DNA of 49,310 nucleotides from Clostridia bacterium (GTDB taxonomy: Bacteria > Bacillota > Clostridia > UBA1212 > UBA1255). The stretch covers positions 1-49,310 of the forward strand of contig JAEFAM010000010.1 in the NCBI GenBank assembly GCA_016287565.1, given 5' to 3'. Under the pieces are notes generated by a model. It saw nothing but the letters and a program-made list of their open reading frames with translations, was not told the DNA's origin and ran no database searches. The position numbers were made by a program, and so were the translations under genes. Shown here piece after piece: positions 35,555 through 43,335 of this stretch; the stretch's first letter is position 1, and every line of letters begins with the position of its first letter.

Positions 35555-36526
35555 TTATTTCTGCCGCTTCCGGGCAATGCATTTCTCCGCCGCCGCGGCA
35601 ATATTGTCCGCCGTAAGTCCGAACCGCTTCTGGAGATAATCCTGGGTCCCGACTTCGCCGAAAGATTCCTTGACCCCCACGCGCTCCACGGGCACCGGCA
35701 ACGTCTCCGAAAGCACTTCGCACACCGCTGATCCCAGTCCGCCGGTGGCATTGTGGTTTTCGGCCGTGACGATGGCTCCGCAATCCCGGGCCGCGGCCAG
35801 CACGGCTTCCCGGTCAACGGGCTTTATAGTGTGCATGTCCAGCACTCTGGCGCGGATCCCCCTGCCTTCCAGCATGTCCGCGGCTTTCAGCGCTTCGTAT
35901 ACCATTATTCCGCTGGCGATCAGACAGACGTCGCCGCCGTCGGACAGCATATTTGCCTTGCCCACGGTGAATTCCGCTCCGTCGGGATAGATGCGCATGG
36001 TCTTGCGGCGGGAGGTGCGGAGGTAGTGGACTCCGTAATTGTCCGCCATATATGCCACCGCGGTCCTGTACATTGCCGCGTCGGCGGGTTCGATGATCAC
36101 CGAACCGGGCACGAGCCTCATAAGGCCGATGTCCTCGAAGGGCATATGGGTGCCTCCGTTTGACGCTGCGGTAACGCCCGGGTCCGCGCCGATGATCTTT
36201 ACGTTCAGATCCTGATACGCGCAGGAAAGGAATATCTGGTCGAACACTCTTCTGGTGGCGAACACTCCGAAAGCGTGGAAGAAGGGCACCAGTCCGGTCT
36301 CGGACATTCCCGCGCTCATACCCACTGCCTGGGCTTCCATTATGCCGCAGTTGATGCCTCTGTCGGGGAACTCTGCATAGAAGGGCTCGGTGCCTACGGA
36401 GTGGCGCACGTCCGCGTCGACCACGATTATCCTTTTATCCGTACGCGCTTTTTCGATGAGAGCCGCGCAGTACGCCGCGCGCATTTCGGTCGTATCGAGT
36501 TTGATGCCGTCAGTCAGCCTGCCCAT
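35555..36526 (-). CDS. Transketolase, C-terminal subunit
   Basis: A 323-residue subunit from ATG 36526, with GGAGGAG just upstream; it overlaps the N-terminal subunit gene by 17 bases. It holds the pyrimidine-binding and C-terminal domains: VDADVRHSV, FPDRGINCGIMEAQAVGMSA with the TPP-activating Glu, PFFHAFGVFATRRVFDQI, and GADPGVTAASNGGTHMPFED. The closing domain has ENHNATGGLGSAV and RVGVKESFGEVG. With the neighbouring subunit it makes one heteromeric transketolase, moving a two-carbon ketol unit between sugars. Split transketolases usually serve special sugars, not the core pentose pathway. Confidence 0.92.
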   Translation of the reverse strand: MGRLTDGIKLDTTEMRAAYCAALIEKARTDKRIIVVDADVRHSVGTEPFYAEFPDRGINCGIMEAQAVGMSAGMSETGLVPFFHAFGVFATRRVFDQIFLSCAYQDLNVKIIGADPGVTAASNGGTHMPFEDIGLMRLVPGSVIIEPADAAMYRTAVAYMADNYGVHYLRTSRRKTMRIYPDGAEFTVGKANMLSDGGDVCLIASGIMVYEALKAADMLEGRGIRARVLDMHTIKPVDREAVLAAARDCGAIVTAENHNATGGLGSAVCEVLSETLPVPVERVGVKESFGEVGTQDYLQKRFGLTADNIAAAAEKCIARKRQK

Positions 36527-37346
36527 AGCTCTCCTCCAGTCTTCTGTCAACTTCCGCTATCGCCTCGTCAGCCATTTCTCTCGAGATGACCATATAATGG
36601 TTGAATCCCGGGATCTCTGCGAAGCTGCAGCCGTGCCCCTTTTCAGTGTTCATAATGACCGCGGCGGGACCGGTCTTCGCGGCCAGCGTGAGCTTGTCGC
36701 AGATATCGCATACGTCGTGGCCGTCCGCTTCGAAGGCGTGTATGCCGAAGGACTCGAACTTGCGCTTGTAGTCGAAAGTCTTGCATATGTCCTCGGTATA
36801 CCCGTCCAGCTGGCGCCTGTTGTTGTCAACGATGATGACGATGTTTTCCAGGCACCTGTGGGCAATGAACTGTACCGCTTCCCAGTTCTGCCCTTCCTGC
36901 AGCTCTCCGTCGCCTACAATGACGTACACCCTGCCCTTGCGGCCCTGGATGAGCTTGCCCATGGCAACGCCGGAGCCCAGCGAGAGCCCCTGCCCCAGGG
37001 AGCCGGTGCTGATGTCGATGCCCGGCGTCTTGAGCCTGTCGCAATGGCTGGGGAGCGACGTGCCGCCCTGGTTCAGCGTGTGGAGCATCTCTTTATCGAA
37101 ATACCCTTTATACGCCAGCGTGGCGTACAGCGCCGGGCCGCAGTGCCCCTTGGACAATACCACGTAGTCCCTGTCTGGATCTTTCGGGTCTTTCGGGTCG
37201 ATATCCAGAATATCCGTGTACAGCACGGCCAATATGTCGCAGATGGACATACTGCCGCCTATGTGCCCGTATCCCGCGGCCGCCAGCTCGTCTATGCAGA
37301 GCTTGCGTATCTCGGCGGCCGCTTTCATTGTTGCTTTTTTGTCCAT
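36510..37346 (-). CDS. Transketolase, N-terminal subunit
   Basis: A 278-residue subunit with the TPP diphosphate-binding domain. Visible: GYGHIGGSMSICDILAVLY (H28 contacts TPP), VVLSKGHCGPALYATLAYKG, TGSLGQGLSLGSGVAMG, and the metal/TPP motif GDGELQEGQNWE...VDNN. Together with the downstream gene it rebuilds a whole transketolase. Coupled translation (17-base overlap) fits equal subunit amounts. It lies 36 bases after the acetolactate-synthase-like gene. Confidence 0.93.
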   Translation of the reverse strand: MDKKATMKAAAEIRKLCIDELAAAGYGHIGGSMSICDILAVLYTDILDIDPKDPKDPDRDYVVLSKGHCGPALYATLAYKGYFDKEMLHTLNQGGTSLPSHCDRLKTPGIDISTGSLGQGLSLGSGVAMGKLIQGRKGRVYVIVGDGELQEGQNWEAVQFIAHRCLENIVIIVDNNRRQLDGYTEDICKTFDYKRKFESFGIHAFEADGHDVCDICDKLTLAAKTGPAAVIMNTEKGHGCSFAEIPGFNHYMVISREMADEAIAEVDRRLEESYGQAD

Positions 37347-37382
37347 AATAATGCCTCCGGGGAACCGCCTTCCCCGCCGGTA

Positions 37383-39179
37383 TCAGACGGTCTCCTCGCG
37401 GATGCCGCTCTCGTAATTCTTCCTCTTGTCCTCCATATAGGTCGGGATGGGAACGTCCCACCAGCCGAACGCCTTGCCGCCGGAGTAGGGATACTCGTTG
37501 GAGACGGGCACGTGGATGAAGGCGGGCTTGCCGGCTTCCGTAGTGGCCAGGGCGTCTTTCAGTGCCTTTTCAAAGCTCTCTTCGCTGTCTGCCAGGAAGG
37601 ACTTGACGTGGAAGGCTTCCGCCACGGTCTTGAAGTCGGGATCGTAGCCCTTGCCGTCCTGCTGGAAGTCGTTGCCGAAGGCGCTGTCCTGACCGAGCAC
37701 GTCGATCTGAAGGTCCTTGATGGCCATCCAGCCGCGGTTGTCCGCCACGATGACCACGATGGGGATGTTGTACTGGGCCATGGTGGAAAGTTCCTGCATG
37801 ACCATCATAAAGTCGCCGTCGCCTACCAGCGCCACTACCGGTCTGTCCGGAGCCGCCAGCTTCGCGCCCATTGCCGCCGGGAATGCCCAGCCCATGGTGG
37901 AGAAGCCGCCGGTGGTGAGGTTGCAGTTGGGCTTTTTATAGCAGTACTCCTGGAAGAGCTGCGCCTGGGTGTTGCCCGAAGAAGTGGAGATGATGGTGTC
38001 GTCGGGAAGCACTTTACCCATGACTCCGATGAGTTTGGAGATCGTAAACTCCTTGGAAGCGCTGTTGCGGTTGCTCTCTACGTAAGCGAACCATTTCTCC
38101 CGGAGCTCTTTGATCTCTTCGAGGTACGCCCTGTTCACGTCGAACTCTCCGAAGTTTTCGAGGATCTTCTCCGCCGCGTCCTTCGCGCTGGCAATGATAC
38201 CCACGTTCACCGGGTAGTTCTTTCCGATCTCGTGGGCGTCGATGTCGACCTGGATGAGCTTCGTATCCGGGAAGTCGAAGGCCACGCCCTTTCTGTAGGA
38301 GCAGGTGGTCTCGTCCGCGAAACGGGTGCCCAGGGCAAGTATCACGTCTGCGCTGCTGGCGATCTTGAGCCCGATCTCAGTGCCTTTGGAACCGGTGTGG
38401 AAGCAGTACTGGGGATGTGTCTCCGCTACTGTGCCCTTGGCTGCCAGCGTGGTGATGATGCCCGCGCCCCACTTCTCAGCCAGTTTCACGATAACGTCTC
38501 CGGCTCCGGAGTTCATGGCGCCGCCGCCGCAAAGGATCACAGGCCGCTTCGCCGTCTTCATAAGGGCGATCGCCTTTTCGATCGCCGCCATGTCAGCCGA
38601 GGGGCTGAAGGAAGGTTCCGCCGCGGAAGGTCCAAACACGCACTCGGCGGATTCGGACTGCACGTCCATGGGAAGCGCGATGACGCAGGGGCCTTTCCTG
38701 CCGCCGGTCATCTCTCTGAAAGCGTTGCCGACTATGCGGTTCAGCTGCCTGGCGGATTCAGCACGCCACACGCGTTTGGAAAGGGGCTCGAGGCTCCTGA
38801 TGATGTTGCTGTCTTTATAGCGCTCCAGTTCCTGCAGCACTCCCACGCCGCTCATATGCACGTGGGTGTCGCCGCACAGGGCGAGGAACGCGGTGGAATC
38901 GGCGTAGGCGGTGCCAAGTCCGATGCCCAGGTTGAGGGTGCCGGGGCCGATGGAAGCGAACACTGCCAGAGGTTCTTTTTTCACTCTGAAGTAACCGTCC
39001 GCGATGGCCGTGGCAGCCTGCTCGTGCTTGACCTGGATGTATTTAATATTTCCCGCCGCTTCTTCCTTCCGGATGGCGTCAAACAGACCGAGTACGCCGT
39101 GTCCGGGGATACCGAGGATGTACGGCACACCCTCAGCCGTGAGTTTTTTTACAATGATCTCTCCGCCTGTAAGTTTCAT
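37383..39179 (-). CDS. Acetolactate-synthase-like TPP enzyme
   Basis: A 598-residue three-domain TPP enzyme. The N-terminal activating Glu is E53 in VKHEQAATAIADGYFR; the central Rossmann domain follows; the C-terminal TPP motif is GDGDFMMVMQELSTM...VADN. It belongs to the superfamily of acetolactate synthase, glyoxylate carboligase and IolD. The sequence is not a standard IlvB (no IlvN beside it) and does not look like typical IolD. In this operon, beside a Gfo/Idh dehydrogenase and an MmsA-type enzyme, a C-C cleaving or carboligating role on an oxidised polyol is likely; the reaction is unknown. Confidence 0.85.
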   Translation of the reverse strand: MKLTGGEIIVKKLTAEGVPYILGIPGHGVLGLFDAIRKEEAAGNIKYIQVKHEQAATAIADGYFRVKKEPLAVFASIGPGTLNLGIGLGTAYADSTAFLALCGDTHVHMSGVGVLQELERYKDSNIIRSLEPLSKRVWRAESARQLNRIVGNAFREMTGGRKGPCVIALPMDVQSESAECVFGPSAAEPSFSPSADMAAIEKAIALMKTAKRPVILCGGGAMNSGAGDVIVKLAEKWGAGIITTLAAKGTVAETHPQYCFHTGSKGTEIGLKIASSADVILALGTRFADETTCSYRKGVAFDFPDTKLIQVDIDAHEIGKNYPVNVGIIASAKDAAEKILENFGEFDVNRAYLEEIKELREKWFAYVESNRNSASKEFTISKLIGVMGKVLPDDTIISTSSGNTQAQLFQEYCYKKPNCNLTTGGFSTMGWAFPAAMGAKLAAPDRPVVALVGDGDFMMVMQELSTMAQYNIPIVVIVADNRGWMAIKDLQIDVLGQDSAFGNDFQQDGKGYDPDFKTVAEAFHVKSFLADSEESFEKALKDALATTEAGKPAFIHVPVSNEYPYSGGKAFGWWDVPIPTYMEDKRKNYESGIREETV

Positions 39180-39242
39180 GATAGCCTCCGATCGATGTCA
39201 ATTTTAGCAGATCTCCGGGCCCCCGCAGGAGCCCGGTCAATA

Positions 39243-40301
39243 TCATACGAGAGTCAGGTAAGGATATTTGTCGCTTACCTCGATGCCTACCTTGCGGTTC
39301 TCCTCGATGCTCTTCACGCTGGCAAGCACCATGGCGATGCTGTTGACGTTGTCCTTGCAGTCCAGCAGAGGCGTCCTGCCGGTCTTGAGAGCGTCGAACA
39401 TGTCTTCGAGGGCGCCGTCGTGCTGGTCGCGGACGGTGTCGGGGCGCTTGATCACGCCGCTCTTGTAAGGGATGCCCTTGAAGATGTCGCCGCGGTTGTC
39501 GCAGTATTCATAATATGCGTCTCCCTGGCCGTCCCAGACCACGGAACCGAGCTCGCAGTTGATGCGCCAGACGTTGTCCCAGGAAGTGTAGCAGCCTTCC
39601 GCGCCGTTGTAGCCTCTGAAGGAGTAGATGGCTCCGTTGTCAAACTCGAATACCGCGTCTCCTGCGCCGTCGCCGGTGTACATGGAGCCCTTCGGGTTGA
39701 AGCTGTGATAATGGACCGACTTGGGCTTGCCGTCTACGAGGAAGCGGGCCAGGTCGAAGCTGTGGATGTTGTTGTCCTGGAGCTGCGGATATTTGAACTG
39801 GTTGCGGATGCTGGCCATGTCGGCGCATACGAATATCTCGCCGCAGATGTAGGAAGGAGCGCCCATTATGCCGGAGAGCACCAGCTGGCGGATCTTTTTG
39901 ACCTGCTCGATGTAGCGGCGGTTCTGCATAACGAAGTAGCGCTTGCCGGTCTCGTCAACGGTCTTAAGCATGTCGTTGACCTGATCCACTGTGAAGGCCA
40001 TGGGCTTCTCGCCCAGTACGTCGTAACCGGCCTTAAGAGCGGTGGTGACGATGTCGTGGTGCACGGTAACGTAGGTAAGGTCGATAAGGAGGTTGCCCTG
40101 CTCGTTGGCCAGCGCCTCTTCTACCGAATTATAGATCTTCGGTCTGGGAGTGAGGTTGTACCTCTGGCAATAATTTTCAGCCCTGGCGGGGTTTTTCTCG
40201 GCGATGGCAATGATCTCGCAGTCGTCTCTTTTGGTGATGTGATCGAGCCAGCGGTAAGCGATGTCTCCGCAGCCGGCCATGATGATTCTGAACTGTTTCA
40301 T
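39243..40301 (-). CDS. Gfo/Idh/MocA-family dehydrogenase
   Basis: A 352-residue NAD(P)-dependent oxidoreductase acting on a sugar, inositol or derivative. The Rossmann loop is IIMAGCGDIAYRW; the family signature GEKPMAF carries the conserved Lys; a later catalytic block HSFDLARFL is in the place of the usual D-x3-H segment. Length is normal. It is the second gene of the operon, after the isomerase-like gene (72-base gap), and presumably makes the first oxidation or a redox epimerisation. Confidence 0.9.
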   Translation of the reverse strand: MKQFRIIMAGCGDIAYRWLDHITKRDDCEIIAIAEKNPARAENYCQRYNLTPRPKIYNSVEEALANEQGNLLIDLTYVTVHHDIVTTALKAGYDVLGEKPMAFTVDQVNDMLKTVDETGKRYFVMQNRRYIEQVKKIRQLVLSGIMGAPSYICGEIFVCADMASIRNQFKYPQLQDNNIHSFDLARFLVDGKPKSVHYHSFNPKGSMYTGDGAGDAVFEFDNGAIYSFRGYNGAEGCYTSWDNVWRINCELGSVVWDGQGDAYYEYCDNRGDIFKGIPYKSGVIKRPDTVRDQHDGALEDMFDALKTGRTPLLDCKDNVNSIAMVLASVKSIEENRKVGIEVSDKYPYLTLV

Positions 40302-40373
40302 AAAAATTTCCTCCGCAATATATTTCCGCGATTTTTTATTATTAAATTTTGAGTTTTTCCGAACTGAAGTCCG

Positions 40374-41225
40374 TCACAGATAGCGTTTAAGGGCATCCAG
40401 CATAGGTTTGGCGCTGGCGGCGTGAGAACCGCCCAGGGTGTTGGCCCTGTACGCCCAGGACTCGAATTCGATGCTGGCGCAGCCGTCGTAGCCTATATCC
40501 TTAAGAGCAGCAAAGAAAGCGCCGAAATTCACGCGACCCTCGCCGATCAGCGGGAACACGAATTTGCCGTCTTCCGCCACGCCTACGGCGTCTTTTACGT
40601 GCACGTGGAATATCTTCTTTCCCCAGCTCCGGACAAGGAAATCCATGTCGTTGTTGCCGTAGAGTATGTCGTGGGACGGGTCAAGGTTCACGCCCAGCGC
40701 GGGAGAGTCAAACCGGCTCTGAAGATAGCTGTTGGTGTAAAAATCGTGAACGAGCATGCCCCACACGTTTTCCACCGCCACACGGACGCCCAGCTTTTCT
40801 GCCTCGGGCAATATCCGTTCGAAAGCGCCCAGCACCCAGTTCCATGCCTGAGTAAAGGACACCTGTTTGCCTGCGGTGATGGAGTCAGGCATCCAGGGCA
40901 CGGGACCTGTAAAGACGTTGACGGTCTTCACGCCCAGCGCCGCGGCTTTTTTCATATTCTCGATGATGAGGGCGGTGTTCGCGTTGCGCGCGCCTTCGTC
41001 GTTGACCACCAGATCGTGCTGGGTCAATATCTCCGAGATACCTACTCCGTACTTCTCGGAGGCCTTTACGATCTCCTCATGGTAACGGGCAGTCTTATCG
41101 GGCGAAAAGATGATGTCGTCGATCAGTTCAACGCAATCGAAGCCCGTTTCCGCAATAAAAGAGAATAGCTTTTCAGGCTCCCAGCCGAGCATCTCGCCGT
41201 TTGCCAAAAAACCGGTTTTAATCAT
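40374..41225 (-). CDS. Sugar phosphate isomerase/epimerase (IolE/IolI-like TIM barrel)
   Basis: A 283-residue TIM barrel and first gene of the operon; ATG 41225 has GGGAGG upstream. Metal ligands fit the xylose isomerase-like fold: VRVAVENVWG (Glu), GVNLDPSHD (Asp, His), IFHVHVKDA (His-x-His) and CASIEFESW (Glu). Related enzymes include IolE dehydratase, IolI, hydroxypyruvate isomerase and sugar 2- or 3-epimerases. Next to the Gfo/Idh dehydrogenase this is the typical polyol or keto-inositol pair, though the exact reaction is open. Confidence 0.87.
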   Translation of the reverse strand: MIKTGFLANGEMLGWEPEKLFSFIAETGFDCVELIDDIIFSPDKTARYHEEIVKASEKYGVGISEILTQHDLVVNDEGARNANTALIIENMKKAAALGVKTVNVFTGPVPWMPDSITAGKQVSFTQAWNWVLGAFERILPEAEKLGVRVAVENVWGMLVHDFYTNSYLQSRFDSPALGVNLDPSHDILYGNNDMDFLVRSWGKKIFHVHVKDAVGVAEDGKFVFPLIGEGRVNFGAFFAALKDIGYDGCASIEFESWAYRANTLGGSHAASAKPMLDALKRYL

Positions 41226-41274
41226 ATTTCCTCCCTTCCCTGCCTCGAGGACAGACGAAGAATTAACCTCGAAA

Positions 41275-41304
41275 ATTTTAACACAGCGGAGGCGGCATTG
41301 TCAA
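41275..41304 (-). promoter_or_regulatory. Promoter of the nine-gene catabolic operon
   Basis: Minus strand: perfect TTGACA (41304-41299), 18 bases, TAAAAT (41280-41275), then the ATG at 41225. No other convincing promoter interrupts the genes down to 32024. Confidence 0.65.
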
Positions 41305-41407
41305 CGCAAAAACGGAGCCGGCGAATGGCCGAAACGGTGCGGATTCGACCTTTTAAGGGCCTTTTTAGTGTGCGGAGCGCCGCCGAAAGCCGCCTTCTAC
41401 AGGACGC

Positions 41408-41440
41408 AAAAAACAGGGCCCGGAATTCGCTCCCGGACCC
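41408..41440 (-). terminator. Terminator of the thioesterase-GH51 operon
   Basis: Minus strand stem GGGTCCGG (41440-41433) with CCGGGCCC (41423-41416), 8 bp with one G-T pair, 9-base loop, then TGTTTTTT ending at 41408. It lies 45 bases after the GH51 stop. Confidence 0.7.
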
Positions 41441-41485
41441 GTGTTTTCAGACTGTGATCTCGTTTTCGTTTTCTTGTTTTTCAGA

Positions 41486-43273
41486 TCATCTTTCCAGCAC
41501 CATAAACGAAACGCTGTGGCCGCCGACCCTGGTCTCCGCCGCCTCTGCCGCCTCCGCCTTTTCAGGGCCGATGACCTCGTAATCGTTGTCGGTGAAGCTG
41601 TAGACTCCTGTTTTTATCTGGGCGACGGACAATATCCTGCAGCCTTCGACCTCGATCCGGCAGGGTTCAGCGCGCCGGTTCACCACCGACAGGTACAGTT
41701 TTTCTTTGCCGTCCTCACCCGTGTGGCTCGTGCACAGCACGTCGACGTCCGCCGTGTCCGCGTCGCATTCCGCGATCATTCCGTCCCTGTGCCCGGCCAT
41801 CAGTCTGAACAGCTCGCCGGTGCTCTCGACTTTACAGTCATTGCCCCGAACGGAGATCATGCCTTCGTTGACCGGCATGAAAAACTCCGCCCGCTCTATG
41901 TGGTACTTGTCCCCGCTTTTGGCAAGGAAATGGAACTGGAGCGCGTTGGACAGAAACAGCGTGTTGCTGGAATCTTTGCCCCAGGTGTAGTTCCACTCGT
42001 CGGCGCATACTCTTATATTCGAGTAGTTGTCCTTATACAGGTCGTTCTTGTAGAAGTTGAGGCCATAGCTCTCGCCGTCAAGGAAGAGGTCTTCCACCAT
42101 TTCCGCCGTGGCCATGCCGTTCTCGCCCTGGGATGGATCCGGCAGTATGCCTATATAGTCGTGGAAGGAAACGTATTCCTGTTCGAAATCGATCGTCCGG
42201 ACGAAATCGTGATTCCATTGATGGAGATTGGCGCCCCACGTAAGGCCCAGGATCGGAACGATAGAAGGATCCGCCTTTTTCATGGCGTGCACCAGCTCGT
42301 TGGTGCGCTTCGCGGCCAGAGCCCCGTCGTCCCTGTACTCGAACCCGAAAAAGTACGCTTCGTTGCCGATGAACCAGTATTTGATGCCGAAGGGCCCGAA
42401 CCCCAGCGACTCCCGGATGGCGCCGTACTCGGTGTTTGCGTCTCCGTTGCAATATTCCACCAGTTTCCGGGCGTCTTCCCCGTCGGACGATATCAGGCTC
42501 ACCGTGAATTCCGGTTCCGCGCCCAGCTCACGGCAGAGCATTATGAATTCGTTGAGCCCCACGTCGATGCAGTCCTGATCGTAGGTGTTGCGGAACAGGA
42601 ACCAGGCCTTTTCCCTGGCGCCCACGGGTTGCCTAAACTCCGGCGCTTTCAGGCTCTCGTGCCAGTCGAAATGATCCGCCGCGCAGCCGCCCGGAAAACG
42701 AACGGAGGTGGGACCGGCGTACCTGAGGGCCTCGATGACGTCCCTGCGCATGCCGTAAAAATCGTCCTCCGGCATAAGCGACGCCTCGTACACGGCAACG
42801 TTGCCCTCTGCCTTAATAACGAAAGTGCCATTGTCCACGTCTTCTCCGTCAAACGAGAACGCCTGCGCCTTGTATTTTTCTCCGTCTTCCGGGACAACGA
42901 ACCGTCTTTCGCGCCCTTCGAGGCCGAATTCCACCGCGGCGTTCTCGGACAGGGCTTTGACCCAGACCTTCGCTTCGTACCGCCGCCCTTTTTCAGTGGC
43001 AATTACCTCCGACGTCTGTTTCATGGAGCCGCTTTTCAGGACGACGAAATTGCTGCGGCACAGGCTTTCCTCCGGCCGGTCTTTCACGTATTCGAAGCCC
43101 TCGCACTCCCAGCCCGCAGGCGAAGCTTCGCCGGAAAACAGCTTCCTGTTGTTCAGCATCTGGGCCAGCAGGCCGCCGAAAAAGCCCCTGCGGGTGATCT
43201 CGGCATTGACGCCGAAAATGTTATTTTCAAACTGCCTCCCCGGCTGTCCGGGTCTTATTTTTGCCGTTTTCAT
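41486..43273 (-). CDS. GH51-type alpha-L-arabinofuranosidase
   Basis: A 595-residue enzyme from ATG 43273 with AGAGGTG upstream; the frame up to 43405 is non-coding lead. Residues ~60-160 form a carbohydrate-binding beta domain. The barrel begins with LRYAGPTSVRFPGGCAADHF, where the usual member has LRYPGG. The acid/base is E305 in IGNEAYFFGF and the nucleophile E426 in CADEWNYTWG. The closing beta-sandwich is typical. No signal peptide, so it acts on imported oligosaccharides, removing arabinose side groups. The insert between the first motifs is longer than in common GH51, and a related clan GH-A family cannot be excluded. Confidence 0.82.
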   Translation of the reverse strand: MKTAKIRPGQPGRQFENNIFGVNAEITRRGFFGGLLAQMLNNRKLFSGEASPAGWECEGFEYVKDRPEESLCRSNFVVLKSGSMKQTSEVIATEKGRRYEAKVWVKALSENAAVEFGLEGRERRFVVPEDGEKYKAQAFSFDGEDVDNGTFVIKAEGNVAVYEASLMPEDDFYGMRRDVIEALRYAGPTSVRFPGGCAADHFDWHESLKAPEFRQPVGAREKAWFLFRNTYDQDCIDVGLNEFIMLCRELGAEPEFTVSLISSDGEDARKLVEYCNGDANTEYGAIRESLGFGPFGIKYWFIGNEAYFFGFEYRDDGALAAKRTNELVHAMKKADPSIVPILGLTWGANLHQWNHDFVRTIDFEQEYVSFHDYIGILPDPSQGENGMATAEMVEDLFLDGESYGLNFYKNDLYKDNYSNIRVCADEWNYTWGKDSSNTLFLSNALQFHFLAKSGDKYHIERAEFFMPVNEGMISVRGNDCKVESTGELFRLMAGHRDGMIAECDADTADVDVLCTSHTGEDGKEKLYLSVVNRRAEPCRIEVEGCRILSVAQIKTGVYSFTDNDYEVIGPEKAEAAEAAETRVGGHSVSFMVLER

Positions 43274-43335
43274 AAAGCACCTCTTCCGCGCTCCGTTGTC
43301 CTCATCCGCCGCTCCGCGCCAGTTGTCCGCGCCAG

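Noticed and set aside
37383-39179. Call of the TPP enzyme as IolD or biosynthetic acetolactate synthase
   Set aside because: It has no small subunit gene beside it and lacks the look of typical IolD; only the superfamily can be supported.
36390-40352. A 1320-codon open frame on the plus strand
   Set aside because: It lies antisense to five well-recognised enzyme genes of the catabolic operon. Its product is low-quality (Val/Gly/His-rich, no domain). Strong GC-biased codon use of the real genes removes stop codons from that antisense frame.
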